A DNA stretch of 34,846 bases from Nitrospira sp. CG24B (GCA_002869845.2 NEWS02000008.1:295002-329847), one strand, 5' to 3'. Positions 15,605 through 25,012 are shown, numbered from the stretch's first letter. Made by a program: numbers and translations. Notes: generated by a model not told the origin, from the sequence alone.

Positions 15605-15978
15605 GCGGTCCCGGCATGCTGAGCGAGCAGTGAGTCGATCACTTCTTTGAACTGTCGCTTTGGTCTGGCACCCACCAGCTTCTCAACGGGCTGGCCGTTC
15701 TTAAAGAATAGAATCGTGGGGATACTCATCACCTGGTAACGACCCGCCACCTCGGGATTCTCGTCAGTATTCAGTTTTCGAACCTTCAGCTTCCCGGCGT
15801 ATTCATTGGCCAATTCCTCCACGATGGGAGCCACCATTTGGCATGGGCCGCACCACACCGCCCAAAAATCGACCATGACGAGTTCCGAGGCCTTCATCAC
15901 TTCGGCATCCCAAGTAGAATCTTCGACTTTCAAGGCGTCACCAGCCACGTCTGCGCCCTCCTTCAGGGTTGAAATCAT
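15601..15978 (-). CDS. trxA: Thioredoxin
   Basis: The 125-residue protein has the thioredoxin core: VMVDFWAVWCGPCQMVAPIVEELA with catalytic Cys43 and Cys46, KLNTDENPEVAGRYQVMSIPTILFF with the cis-proline, and GARPKRQFKEVIDSLL. It carries some 15 more N-terminal residues than the E. coli type, but no signal peptide, so it is probably a cytosolic disulfide reductase. The ATG at 15978 lacks an obvious Shine-Dalgarno. The stop lies within the last bases of the palindromic element at 15479-15604. Confidence 0.95.
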   Translation of the reverse strand: MISTLKEGADVAGDALKVEDSTWDAEVMKASELVMVDFWAVWCGPCQMVAPIVEELANEYAGKLKVRKLNTDENPEVAGRYQVMSIPTILFFKNGQPVEKLVGARPKRQFKEVIDSLLAQHAGTA

Positions 15979-16035
15979 TGATGCATGATTGCTTGGGCAT
16001 CGTACCCCACCACTGTTTTTAGTGTCAAACGGGGA

Positions 16036-18504
16036 TCACCGTCCAGGTTGAACTCCGGGCAGTGCGGCACCTGTCTCGGGGGTCTGCGGAGGAATGCCAT
16101 AGGGCCCACCCAGAGTCGCCCAAGGTAGCCCCCGTTCACCCCACAGAAGCGGGCTCAAGAGAGTCCGCATGACGACAGTTCCCGCACTTTCAGTCCAACC
16201 GATTCCAGTAAGACTCAACATAAAGCTATATTGCTCACGATCCGGGAATTTCAGGTAATATAGCCCCACCGACCAACATCTGCATGGATTCTGATACAAC
16301 GCGACCGCGTCCAATTCAGGACTTCGTCCATTCTTGACGTCGTAGTAGGCTTTGGCTCCGAACGTCCATCCCCACGGGGTGCGGAAGGCCCCGCCCATCG
16401 TCACAAACTGAATGTCCTTCGTCGGAGCAAACACCTCATTAAATGAGATCGGGTTCCAGACGTCGCCTCGCCTGACCCGATTCCCATCTCTCGTGTACCG
16501 TTGTCCCACTTCGAAATACCAGTTGGTTCCTTCTTGAAATCGAAGATCCGTGTTGAATTGACTCACCCCTGGTTGATAGGGATCGAAGAACGCGTCAACC
16601 GTTAGATACCGGTTGATCGGCGGCCGCAGAGCCCACGCCTGCGCCGCGCGTCCGACTACCGGGGTATCCAACCACGCCGTCGTCATCAACGTCGGCAGAT
16701 TATTGCCAATCACGGCCCGCATCCAGATATCAGAAAACTTCTTGCCTTGGATGGGGACTGTGGCCGGCTGGAGCGGCTGGGTGAATGATCCGAGGAAAGG
16801 GGCGACTCCTGGCGTAAACTCACGAGCCAGAGTTTGTACATCGCCGACATGATAACTCTGCGCCAACGTGAGATCGAGCCAGTTGAAGGCATTGGTCTTC
16901 CCTGATTCCAACACCCGGCTACGCAGCATATACGTCAGCAAATTCTTCTTCGGAAGATCATCGACTTGGTCGATTTGCGTCAACTTCGATTGATCAGTTG
17001 ACGGCACATATTCGTAGGTGACCGTGGGCTCGAGGGTATGCAACAGACTGTTCCCGTCGGCAAGGGCGAATCGGCGCGTCACTTTTGACGTAGCATCCAC
17101 CCCCAACCAAAAAGTCTCTCGATGCTGCCCTTCATCTGATTGCGCTCCTCTGGTGTAATAGACCTCACGGAACTTCGCTTGGGGTCGAATCCCGATCACA
17201 TGCCCGAGATGCAGTACATCTGTCGAAATGCTAGGAACGACATTGATCCGATTCAGCGTAAATCCTTGATCGCGATAGAAATTGACATAGTTCCCTTCCA
17301 TGCCCAACAAAACAGGCGAATTGAACAGTGAAACGTTGGGCAGGCTATACCCAGCCTCTGGAAGCCGTTGAAACGTATCCTTTCCTCCGGCTTGTAACGG
17401 TTGCAGATAGAGGCCCAGAAGATACAGGTTGCCGTAGGGCAAGCGCTGGGTCACCAAGAGATTTGATTCACTGCTCGGCGAAGCACGGAGTATCCCCGAA
17501 TTGCTCAGCTGCTGAAAATAGTTAGGGTCTGTGACCAAATTGGCGCTGGCGCGGAGCAGCAACGTATCGGTGAGGTATTGCGTATGGGTTCCGATGAGCG
17601 CCGCGCGTGCCTGTTTGACGTCTTCCCCGGTGTCGGTGAGGCCGGAGACATTGGGAAGCTGCGTCTGTTGCAGATAGCTCACATACCACTTGCCCCGAGA
17701 TCGCTGGTCCAAAACATACCGATACTCAAAATCGGACCCATATCCAAGGTCACTGTAGTAGGACGGTGTAACCGTCAAGTCTTGACTCGGATTGATCGCC
17801 CAAAAAAAGCTCTGCTTCAGGTGAAATCCAAATCGAGTGTCATAACTCGGGCTAGGAATCAGAAAGCCGGTTTGTCGTTTGGTCATGGGAAAGGAGAAGG
17901 TAGGGAGTGGAATCGTGGGCACGTCCAAGACACAGAACCACCCGCCCTTGGATCCCAATGTGTCTCCCATGGTCAGATCCAGATCCTTAAACCGAAAGCG
18001 CCACGCCGGCACTTCTCCATCTTGCGCATCACAATTCGTGAAGCTGCCTTCTTTGACTCGGTAGTGGTATTCAGAAAATCTCTGCAGGCGGCGGCCGGAT
18101 ATTGAGGAGTTGGTTGTCGGAGCGTAGAGCTGGGCATGTGTCGCCACGCCAGCCTCTGTATTGACATTGAGTTCCATCCGCTCAGCCGTCACATCGGCCT
18201 GCGGGTCCGTTAAGTGCACATGGCCGACGGCAGTGAGAAGACCCGACAAGACTTGAATGGTAGCGTGGTCCGCCGTGAGCTTGATCGACCCCTGTTGAAT
18301 CACCACCGATCCGTTTGCCTCGTAGACGTCTTGATCTTGTCGATAATCGATCCGCTCTGCGGTGATATCGAGAGGAGCGGATCCAGCGGGCGACGTTCCA
18401 GCACCCACTTGGGTGTCTGCCGCTGATCCAGGAAAAGGAATGAGCGTGAGAATGGCGACGATGAGAATGAGCTGCCAGCGGACCCACACGAGAGGACCCG
18501 CCAT
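16036..18504 (-). CDS. lptD: LPS-assembly outer-membrane protein LptD
   Basis: An 822-residue protein from the ATG at 18504, just after the folC stop; a GTG at 18537 would overlap folC by 32 bases and weaken the signal peptide. Order: Sec signal (about 1-30), an OstA/LptA-like beta-jelly roll (about 45-170: LDITAERIDYRQDQDVYEANGS, ADHATIQVLSGLLTAVGHV), then the barrel domain (PTFSFPMTKRQTGFLIPSPSYDTRFGF onward) with many aromatic-rich strands. Cysteines in SFTNCDAQ, GWFCVLD and NPCRCW may form the inter-domain disulfides known for LptD; the C-terminal pair is CxC, not CC. It inserts LPS into the outer leaflet with LptE, so the organism has LPS. It is the last gene of the accD-folC-lptD run. 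Confidence 0.93.
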   Translation of the reverse strand: MAGPLVWVRWQLILIVAILTLIPFPGSAADTQVGAGTSPAGSAPLDITAERIDYRQDQDVYEANGSVVIQQGSIKLTADHATIQVLSGLLTAVGHVHLTDPQADVTAERMELNVNTEAGVATHAQLYAPTTNSSISGRRLQRFSEYHYRVKEGSFTNCDAQDGEVPAWRFRFKDLDLTMGDTLGSKGGWFCVLDVPTIPLPTFSFPMTKRQTGFLIPSPSYDTRFGFHLKQSFFWAINPSQDLTVTPSYYSDLGYGSDFEYRYVLDQRSRGKWYVSYLQQTQLPNVSGLTDTGEDVKQARAALIGTHTQYLTDTLLLRASANLVTDPNYFQQLSNSGILRASPSSESNLLVTQRLPYGNLYLLGLYLQPLQAGGKDTFQRLPEAGYSLPNVSLFNSPVLLGMEGNYVNFYRDQGFTLNRINVVPSISTDVLHLGHVIGIRPQAKFREVYYTRGAQSDEGQHRETFWLGVDATSKVTRRFALADGNSLLHTLEPTVTYEYVPSTDQSKLTQIDQVDDLPKKNLLTYMLRSRVLESGKTNAFNWLDLTLAQSYHVGDVQTLAREFTPGVAPFLGSFTQPLQPATVPIQGKKFSDIWMRAVIGNNLPTLMTTAWLDTPVVGRAAQAWALRPPINRYLTVDAFFDPYQPGVSQFNTDLRFQEGTNWYFEVGQRYTRDGNRVRRGDVWNPISFNEVFAPTKDIQFVTMGGAFRTPWGWTFGAKAYYDVKNGRSPELDAVALYQNPCRCWSVGLYYLKFPDREQYSFMLSLTGIGWTESAGTVVMRTLLSPLLWGERGLPWATLGGPYGIPPQTPETGAALPGVQPGR

Positions 18505-18505
18505 G

Positions 18506-19804
18506 CTAGCCACGAATCGGTGACAACCCGCAGCCACGCACTGCCGCTTTGATATCCCCCAAAAGCATCAACGATCCGGCAATACAGATGAGATCATGCG
18601 GCATGGCTCGGCTTCTGGCAACTGTCAACGCGTCCATAGGAAGGACGGCCTCACGTACCGGCCCTTGCCATTCGAGCAGGGTTGCACGGAGTTCTTGGAC
18701 CGTAGCAGACCGTGCAAGGGTCGCCTGCGTCAGCACGATTTCCGACACACACGGCAACAGCGGATCAATAAATCCCCGCCGATCTTTATCCCGCATCATG
18801 CCCCAGACGAGGATAACCCGAGATGTGGGGTGACTGACGGCGAAGTCCTTGAGATACTCCGCGAGCGCATGCGCAGCGGCAGGGTTATGGGCGCCGTCGA
18901 GCACGACCGTGGGATACTCGCCAATCACCTCTAACCGACCTTCCCATAAGACCGTACGCAGGCCATTGCGAACGGCTGTCGCATCCACAGCCATCCCAGC
19001 TCGATCCGCCGATTCAAGAAGTGCCAACGCACAGGCAGCATTGTCCCACTGGTGACGCCCTGCCAAACCACAAGTGAGATCCGCCCACACACGAGTCACG
19101 CCACGATACGTGAGTCGCTCGAAACGATTTTCATCAATAGCAAAGTCGCGGCCAAGCTGCCACAGGGGAGCTGCACGATCCTGCGCGATCCGACGTAGAA
19201 TCTGTTCAGCCTCCTCTCCCATCCGTCCGATCACAACCGGGACAAAAGGCTTGATGATTCCCCCTTTTTCACATGCAATTGCCTCCTCCGTGTGCCCCAA
19301 ATATTCTTGATGGTCCAGACCAATGGTCGTGATCGCACTGGCCAATGGTTGTTCCACCACGTTGGTTGCATCGAACCGCCCGCCTAACCCAACCTCCAAT
19401 ACGGCAACATCGACTTCCGACTCTGCGAAATAGAGGAATGCCAGAGCCGTCGTCATCTCAAAAAACGTCGGTTCCAGATTATCTTCGAGTACGGCCCGCA
19501 AACGCGCGATCAACGCCTCGGCGTGAGGCTCCGGAATCATGCATCCGTTGACACGAATCCTCTCCCGAAATTCGATGAGGTGAGGAGAAGTATAGAGCCC
19601 GACCCGTCGGCCTGCCTGCTGAAGGACGGCCGCAACCATCGCCGCCGTCGACCCCTTACCGTTGGTTCCTCCAATATGAAGGACGCGAAGTGAGCGATGA
19701 GGATTGCCAACCCGGTCCAACAGAATCTGCATGGTCTCCAGGCCCAGCTTGATGCCGTGCTTCTGAAGCGCGTAGAGGTACTCAATCATGGAGGAGTAGC
19801 TCAT
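18506..19804 (-). CDS. folC: Folylpolyglutamate synthase / dihydrofolate synthase
   Basis: Mur-ligase-type ATPase of 432 residues. The ATG at 19804 gives MSYSSMIEYLYALQKHGIKLGLE, the usual FolC start; a TTG two codons upstream is less likely. The P-loop is GGTNGKGS (45-52). Other FolC motifs: LYTSPHLIEFRERIRVNG, FFEMTTALAFLYFAESEVDVAVLEVGLGGRFDATN, TTIGLDHQEYLGHTEEAIACEKGGIIK and VLDGAHNPAAAHAL. It adds glutamate to dihydropteroate and to folates in the cytosol. The gap from accD is 24 bases and the gap to lptD is one base, so the three are probably one transcript. Confidence 0.96.
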   Translation of the reverse strand: MSYSSMIEYLYALQKHGIKLGLETMQILLDRVGNPHRSLRVLHIGGTNGKGSTAAMVAAVLQQAGRRVGLYTSPHLIEFRERIRVNGCMIPEPHAEALIARLRAVLEDNLEPTFFEMTTALAFLYFAESEVDVAVLEVGLGGRFDATNVVEQPLASAITTIGLDHQEYLGHTEEAIACEKGGIIKPFVPVVIGRMGEEAEQILRRIAQDRAAPLWQLGRDFAIDENRFERLTYRGVTRVWADLTCGLAGRHQWDNAACALALLESADRAGMAVDATAVRNGLRTVLWEGRLEVIGEYPTVVLDGAHNPAAAHALAEYLKDFAVSHPTSRVILVWGMMRDKDRRGFIDPLLPCVSEIVLTQATLARSATVQELRATLLEWQGPVREAVLPMDALTVARSRAMPHDLICIAGSLMLLGDIKAAVRGCGLSPIRG

Positions 19805-19828
19805 CGACAAGCCGGGAGGACGCGAAGG

Positions 19829-20665
19829 CTAAAAATGATTCACGAGGGTGCCAACCGTCTCCTTGAGACGCTTGCGCTCGACGATCATATCGATCATGCC
19901 GTGTTCGAGAAGAAACTCGGCCCGTTGGAACTGATCCGGCAACTGCTGCTTGATCGTTTGTTCGATGACACGGGGTCCCGCAAACCCAATCAACGCTTTT
20001 GGCTCCGCAATGATGACATCTCCCAACATCGCCACACTGGCGGTGACGCCGCCGAACGTCGGATCGGCAAGAATCGAGATAAACGGCAGTTTGGCCTCGC
20101 CGAGCTTCGCGACCGCAGTCGAGGTCTTGGCCATCTGCATCAACGAAAGGATGCCTTCCTGCATCCGTGCGCCTCCAGAAGTGGTGACTAGGATGACCGG
20201 CAGCTTTAGTTCTAACGCTTGGTCAATCGCGCGGCAGAGCTTTTCCCCGACCACAGACCCCATACTCCCGCCCATAAAACTGAAATTGAAGACACAGAGC
20301 ACCACCCGACGCCCGTTGACCAGACCTTCGCCGATAACAAGCGCATCCTTCCGGCCCGTCTTGTCTTGATGAGCCTTGACCCGATCTCGATACGGCTTGG
20401 TATCTTGGAACCTCAACGGATCTTGCGCTTCTAAACCCGCATCCCATTCTTTGAAGGTACCGAGATCAAGGAGCAAGCCAATCCGCTCAGTGACCGAAAT
20501 CGGGAAATGATACTCACATTTAGGGCAAACCTTGTTGTTCCGGTCAACTTCCTTGCGGTAGACGATCTCCCGGCAATGATTGCACTTAAGCCACATCCCC
20601 TCGCTGCCTTTTGAACGTGGAGGCGGGGCGGATTCTGCAGGTTTCTCTTTTTTGAACCACGTCAT
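19829..20665 (-). CDS. accD: Acetyl-CoA carboxylase carboxyltransferase subunit beta
   Basis: The 278-residue protein begins MTWFKKEKP and has the C4 zinc finger Cys28-x2-Cys31...Cys47-x2-Cys50, then the crotonase-like carboxyltransferase fold with VFNFSFMGGSMGSVVGEK, TTSGGARMQEG, ILADPTFGGVTASVAMLGD and GFAGPRVIEQTI. With AccA it transfers CO2 from carboxybiotin to acetyl-CoA, the first step of fatty acid synthesis. accA is not in the window. The pairing accD-folC is common in bacteria. About 120 bases separate it from the permease gene upstream. Confidence 0.97.
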   Translation of the reverse strand: MTWFKKEKPAESAPPPRSKGSEGMWLKCNHCREIVYRKEVDRNNKVCPKCEYHFPISVTERIGLLLDLGTFKEWDAGLEAQDPLRFQDTKPYRDRVKAHQDKTGRKDALVIGEGLVNGRRVVLCVFNFSFMGGSMGSVVGEKLCRAIDQALELKLPVILVTTSGGARMQEGILSLMQMAKTSTAVAKLGEAKLPFISILADPTFGGVTASVAMLGDVIIAEPKALIGFAGPRVIEQTIKQQLPDQFQRAEFLLEHGMIDMIVERKRLKETVGTLVNHF

Positions 20666-20788
20666 GGTTATTGTCTTAGTGCAGTCCTACCCTCTCGATC
20701 CATTGTGCTCCATCAATTTTCAGAGAATAGCACAGGGCTACTCCCAATGCACCTTAGCGGCGTATCGCACCTAATACACCAGGCCGCA

Positions 20789-21496
20789 TCAGTGCCCGAG
20801 AACTGAGGGAGTCAACTCCACCAACATCCATACCCCAACCAGGATACTGGCAAGGCTGGCAAATCCCTGAACGCCGACAAAGAGTCGCTGACTCATCGAA
20901 CGCGAATAGATGACCGGCACACTCAAGGTCAAACCGATCGCCATCATGCCGATGATCGATCCAACGCCAAAGACGAGGATCGCCACAAGCCCGCTGACCA
21001 TGGTGGTCGTCGCCGCCAAAATCATCAACATCAACGCGGCTGATCCCGCAAGTCCATGCATCATACCAATACACAGCGGACGAATTGCGTCCGTCATCCA
21101 ATGCCGATGGCAATGATCGCGTTGTTGCTGGTGGCTGTGCAGGTGGACATGCGGCTGACCGTCGTGGTCATGGCTATGGACATGCCAACGCTCACGGTAC
21201 AGTTTCAGCGCAAGACTCCCCCCGAGTACAATCAAGAGCAGTCCGACTCCCGATTCAGCCATAACCTCAAATTCAGCAGGAATATGGAATCCCCAGGCAA
21301 GCACAATCGATCCAACCAGCAACAGCGTCAGCGTGTGGCCGGTTCCCCACCACAATCCGACAGCGCCGGACGCCAAAAATGAGGGCCTCTCAGCAAGCAC
21401 GGTCGAGACCGCTGCAAGATGGTCCGTATCCAGAGCGTGCCGCAATCCCAGCACAAAACCAATCCCGAGCAATGTCAATAAATCGGTATCAGGCAT
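20789..21496 (-). CDS. NicO/UreH-type nickel or cobalt permease
   Basis: A 235-residue membrane protein with about six hydrophobic segments. The first shows GLRHALDTDHLAAVSTVL, the H-x4-D-H metal-selectivity motif of NiCoT/NicO transporters, and the second GLWWGTGHTLTLLLVG. A histidine-rich cytosolic loop (about 106-132, HVHSHDHDGQPHVHLHSH) probably binds metal, and GMMHGLAGSAALMLMILA repeats the motif pattern after it. Nickel uptake would serve urease or hydrogenase; cobalt would serve cobamide synthesis. Neither is seen here, so the substrate is open. Its position behind the moa cluster on the same strand may be incidental. Confidence 0.85.
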   Translation of the reverse strand: MPDTDLLTLLGIGFVLGLRHALDTDHLAAVSTVLAERPSFLASGAVGLWWGTGHTLTLLLVGSIVLAWGFHIPAEFEVMAESGVGLLLIVLGGSLALKLYRERWHVHSHDHDGQPHVHLHSHQQQRDHCHRHWMTDAIRPLCIGMMHGLAGSAALMLMILAATTTMVSGLVAILVFGVGSIIGMMAIGLTLSVPVIYSRSMSQRLFVGVQGFASLASILVGVWMLVELTPSVLGH

Positions 21497-21601
21497 CGTG
21501 CATCCAGAAATCCAATAGCGGGATGACTGCGTCCATCACACTCCGTACCAACACGAGCATGGAAGAGGCCAACACGGACTCAATGAGGACAGAGGCCTTG
21601 C

Positions 21602-22666
21602 TCACCCACCACGGGCATGCATTTCCAGATGGGGATCTTCCCGGAGACGATCGATCTCGATCAACCCTCCGTCTCGAAGCCCTACCCGTTCAAGCGCCTT
21701 CCGCTCCTCAGCGCCACGATCACGACGAGCAGCCCATCCCGACCGAATGATCTCCCGCAGGTGCGCTGGATGCAGCTTCATGCGAAGAGGCTTGCGGAGG
21801 TCAACGCCAGATCCCGCGTACAAACACAGATACCACATCCCATCAGCGGTGACACGACTGCGGTCACACTGCGCGCAAAACGGTGTGGTCGTCGAGGGGA
21901 TAATCCCAAAGATCGTGCCGTCCGGCAAGCAAAATCGTTGGGCGGGAGCGGCTCCCCGTTCTGGAAGCGCGGTGATTCGACCGTACCGTCGCGCGAGGGT
22001 ATCGAGGATCATGTCCTGAGACAGGACCTTGTCCATCTTCCACTCGTTGGCCCCACCAACATCCATATATTCGATGAAACGCACCTCGGCCTGATAACGC
22101 TTGCCCCATTCGATCAACTCGTTCAGTTCATCATCATTAAACCCACGAATCGCGACCGTGTCGAGCTTCAGATGTGTAAAACCCGCCTTCCCAACCGATT
22201 CAATGCCCTCGAGAACACGCGAAAATTCATCTCGCCCCGTCAGTTGACGAAATCGCTCAGGCTTCAGGGTATCGAGACTGACCGTGATGCGGTCGAGTCC
22301 AGCATAGTAGAGATCCTGGACAGACTCGGCCAGTAACACACCATTCGTCGTCAAGGCCACTTCAGTAATTCGTCGGTCCTGTCGAAGCAGCCGAACCAGC
22401 CGCGCCAGATCCCGACGCAACAAGGGCTCCCCCCCAGTCAACCTGACCTTGTCGACTCCCAGGTCGGCAAAAGAGCCGACCAGCACCGCCATCTCTTCGA
22501 AGCTCAGGAGATCTTCTCGCGGCAGCCAGACATACTCCGGCTCGGGCATGCAGTACCGGCAACGAAGATTACAGCGATCGGTCACGGACAGCCGCAAACT
22601 CTTCAACGGCCGCCCGAACATGTCCTGTGCTGCCACAGGCGCTATATTTCCCGTGAATTCATCCAT
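21602..22666 (-). CDS. moaA: GTP 3',8-cyclase MoaA (radical SAM)
   Basis: A 354-residue protein from the ATG at 22666 (a GTG one codon upstream is less likely). Radical SAM cluster: Cys32, Cys36, Cys39 in TDRCNLRCRYC. The SAM site is VRLTGGEPLLRRDL, and the second cluster lies near the C-terminus in PFCAQCDRSRVTADGMWYLC. The chain ends in Gly-Gly, the conserved MoaA tail needed for catalysis. It converts GTP to 3',8-cyclo-GTP, the first step of molybdenum cofactor synthesis, with MoaC encoded two genes upstream. Confidence 0.97.
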   Translation of the reverse strand: MDEFTGNIAPVAAQDMFGRPLKSLRLSVTDRCNLRCRYCMPEPEYVWLPREDLLSFEEMAVLVGSFADLGVDKVRLTGGEPLLRRDLARLVRLLRQDRRITEVALTTNGVLLAESVQDLYYAGLDRITVSLDTLKPERFRQLTGRDEFSRVLEGIESVGKAGFTHLKLDTVAIRGFNDDELNELIEWGKRYQAEVRFIEYMDVGGANEWKMDKVLSQDMILDTLARRYGRITALPERGAAPAQRFCLPDGTIFGIIPSTTTPFCAQCDRSRVTADGMWYLCLYAGSGVDLRKPLRMKLHPAHLREIIRSGWAARRDRGAEERKALERVGLRDGGLIEIDRLREDPHLEMHARGG

Positions 22667-22725
22667 CACTTGCAGCCGACCATTACTTTCAATTTTTCAA
22701 CACTCACGTTTCACACTTCACGAAT

Positions 22726-23421
22726 TTAGGGGTGTTCCTCCACCCAGACCTCCCCTTCAGGAGTATGCTCCAGCTTCCAAATCGGCGTGATCTGTTTAAG
22801 CTCATCGATTGCCCACCGACAGGCATTGAACGCGTCGGCTCGGTGCTCCGCACCGGCGATGATCAACACAATATTTTCACCGATCGTGATTTCGCCATAT
22901 CGATGGATGATGAGCAACTCTAGGATATCGAAGTCTTTCAGCGCCCGTTCTCGAATTTCACGCAACTTCTTCTGCGCCATTCCTTCGTAATGCTCAAACG
23001 TAATGCCATCCACATCCCGTCCGCGAGATCGATCGCGCGCAATGCCCAAAAATGTTGCGATGCCCCCGATCCGTTTCGATCGACTGCGTACCCGATCAAG
23101 CTCCCGATCGAGAGAGAAATTCTCTCGCTGGATACGAGCGAACTGCCCCTGGTCTATCGGTTCCTGCCCTGATCCTCCGGCGAACGGAGGCAAAAGCGCA
23201 ACCTCGTCGCCGTCATTGATGATCGTCTCTTCATGCGCAACGTCCTGATTCACGGACACGAGCACCTTCCTCTTCTGAATCAGTTCCCCGATTGCGGGAT
23301 GGCTGGACTCGATTGCACCGACGAGATCCTTGACCTGCCGACCATTCGCCACATTCAACGACAGGAAACCCTGATTTCCAGCCAGCATCTTCGTCATACC
23401 GAACAATTTCACCGTAATCAT
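22726..23421 (-). CDS. moaD/moaE: MoaD-MoaE fusion (molybdopterin synthase)
   Basis: The 231-residue protein joins both synthase subunits. Residues 1-83 are a ubiquitin-like MoaD ending in LLPPFAGG, with Gly82-Gly83. Residues about 90-231 are a MoaE with GGIATFLGIARDRSRG, FEHYEGMAQKKL, IIHRYGEITIGEN, ADAFNACRWAIDELK and PIWKLE, retaining the Arg and Lys residues expected at the active site. MoaD normally needs a free C-terminal Gly for thiocarboxylation. Here Gly83 is followed by SGQEP and the MoaE domain, so either proteolysis releases it, as reported for mycobacterial MoaX, or the chain works differently. It lies 18 bases downstream of moaC. Confidence 0.93.
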   Translation of the reverse strand: MITVKLFGMTKMLAGNQGFLSLNVANGRQVKDLVGAIESSHPAIGELIQKRKVLVSVNQDVAHEETIINDGDEVALLPPFAGGSGQEPIDQGQFARIQRENFSLDRELDRVRSRSKRIGGIATFLGIARDRSRGRDVDGITFEHYEGMAQKKLREIRERALKDFDILELLIIHRYGEITIGENIVLIIAGAEHRADAFNACRWAIDELKQITPIWKLEHTPEGEVWVEEHP

Positions 23422-23439
23422 CGTCCCTAGCCCCTACCC

Positions 23440-23934
23440 TTAACCATTCTTGGTATACAACCCTGATTTCCCGCCCGATTTGGAAAGCAGACAGACCTCG
23501 CCAAAACTCATCCCGCGATCCACAGCTTTGCACATATCGTAAATGGTCAACGCCGCAACTGACGCTGCCGTCATGGCTTCCATTTCGACCCCCGTCGGTC
23601 CTGTTGTCTTGACCGTCGCTGTAATGGTGATGGAGCAGCGGCCTTCTGGACCCGGCTGAGGCTCCTCCTTGAAAGAGATATCGACACTCGTCAGGAGAAT
23701 CGGATGGCACATGGGAATGAGGTCCGGTGTCTTCTTCGCACCCATCACGCCTGCAACCTGAGCAACAGCCAGCACATCACCCTTCGCGATCTTGCCTCGT
23801 TGAATCTTTTGAAGGGTTTCAGGAAGTAGAAAGACCTTGGCCTGCGCAGTGGCGAGACGCTCCGTCGAGCCCTTGGCACTGATGTCGACCATCCGAGCTC
23901 GACCCGATTCATTGAAATGCGTAAATTCGTCCAT
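23440..23934 (-). CDS. moaC: Cyclic pyranopterin monophosphate synthase MoaC
   Basis: The 164-residue product has all expected blocks: [46 protein letters not shown] (active-site Lys and the Met-Cys-His pair), [31 protein letters not shown] and the C-terminal SKSGGKSG. It rearranges 3',8-cyclo-GTP to cPMP. It is first in the minus-strand moaC-moaDE-moaA run. The start ATG at 23934 has no strong Shine-Dalgarno. The promoter should lie in the 120 bases before the IS remnant. Confidence 0.97.
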   Translation of the reverse strand: MDEFTHFNESGRARMVDISAKGSTERLATAQAKVFLLPETLQKIQRGKIAKGDVLAVAQVAGVMGAKKTPDLIPMCHPILLTSVDISFKEEPQPGPEGRCSITITATVKTTGPTGVEMEAMTAASVAALTIYDMCKAVDRGMSFGEVCLLSKSGGKSGLYTKNG

Positions 23935-24054
23935 TTTGTCCGTTGAATCAGCACGTTATAACCGGCACGCTGCGGGATTATAGGTGCCGACGGAAACCAA
24001 GGTCAAGCCAATGAGAGACGGCGGTCTGTTGCCGAATACTGTACCGAAGCACAC

Positions 24055-24678
24055 TGACCTCGGTCGTCAATAGTGGACGCCGTGAATCGCAGCCTCACGC
24101 CGCTGGCTGCTGACGGTTGTAGAGCATCTCGATGTACTTCGTGATCTCACGCCGGGCCTACTCGCGCGTGTCGTAGCACCGGTGGTGCACCAGCTCATTC
24201 TTCAACGTCCCCCCGATACTCTCCATCGATGAGTTGTCATAGCAGTTGCCCTTCCGTCGCATGGACGCGGTCATGCCGAACTGCAGCAGCTGATCTTGAT
24301 AGGCCTGGGCGTGGACGTTTTACCAAAACTGCGATCCCCAACGCCTGGATCACCGAGTCCGTCGTCATCCGGCCCCTCATCGCAGGACCGACAACCTCGC
24401 AGGTAAACAGACTCCTTGATGCCAGACCAGCCTTTTGCGGTCAGCACGTACGTGATGTCGGTGCCCCAGGTCTCGTTCGGGCCTGTGGCGACAACTGTTT
24501 GGGCCAAGATATTCTCCGCCACCGGCAGGGTATGATTGGACGCGGTGGTCGTGGTGAACCGTCGAACTTGTGTGCAGCGCAGCCGCTTGATGCGCCCGAT
24601 CCCGGCGGGGAACCCGTCGGCACGCAATTCTGCTTGAAGTCGCTCTGGTCCGTACGTCTGTCGGGTGCGCCCATGGCC
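24055..24678 (-). pseudogene. Decayed IS3-family transposase (orfB remnant) with one end
   Basis: Pieces of an IS3-type OrfB with rve integrase are readable in different frames: GRTRQTYGPERLQAELRADG (helper domain), RRFTTTTASNHTLPVAENILAQ, GPNETWGTDITYVLTAKGW (first catalytic Asp), then, after frame changes, GNCYDNSSMES-like sequence and the tail REITKYIEMLYNRQQPAA with TGA at 24097-24095. An in-frame TAG at 24160-24158 and at least two frameshifts disable it. The sequence 24055-24078, ending AGTGGAC, looks like an IS3-type terminal repeat. The other end and OrfA are missing. At 24678/24679 the remnant abuts glutathione peroxidase sequence in frame. Confidence 0.8.
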
Positions 24679-25012
24679 CTGATTCGTGCCCGGCTCCTGC
24701 TGCCTAAAATCGTTGGCGGGAAAGGCCACCACCTCGAATCCACGGTCATGATATCGCGCGTACATTTCCCGAAGACCGGCATACTCGGCGTGGTTATAAT
24801 CAACAACGCCTTACCTTTGAACGTCTTGAGATCAACCGGACGACCATTACTATCGGGAAGACTAAAGCTGTCGAGTGGTACCGGCGATTGACGTGACAGT
24901 GATTGTGCACGCACCTGTTTCTCACTGGCGAACATTTCTCCGCCTGACCCGTTGCTGAGACCAAATCCCATCAGTATCAATCCAGAAACTATCAGTAATA
25001 ACGTTGGACATT
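24679..25012 (-). pseudogene. Truncated glutathione peroxidase, catalytic loop deleted
   Basis: Reading from about 25012 downward, a hydrophobic leader (IRKCPTLLLIVSGLILMGFG) precedes VPLDSFSLPDSNGRPVDLKTFKGKALLI, the start of a glutathione peroxidase/BtuE fold. The next segment expected is VNVASxCGxTPQYxGL with the catalytic Cys. Here about ten codons are gone, the frame changes, and the sequence resumes at HAEYAGLREMYARYHDRGFEVVAFPANDFRQQEPGTNQ. The chain then enters the IS3 remnant, so the C-terminal half is lost as well. No convincing start codon is in frame with the leader. It was probably an exported peroxidase before decay. Confidence 0.75.

Noticed and set aside
17578..18105. Plus-strand frame of 175 codons inside lptD
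   Set aside because: It is antisense to the conserved LptD barrel start and has no start signal or motif.
24229..24891. Plus-strand open frame of 220 codons over the IS3 and peroxidase remnants
   Set aside because: It is antisense to recognisable transposase and peroxidase sequence and has no family features of its own.
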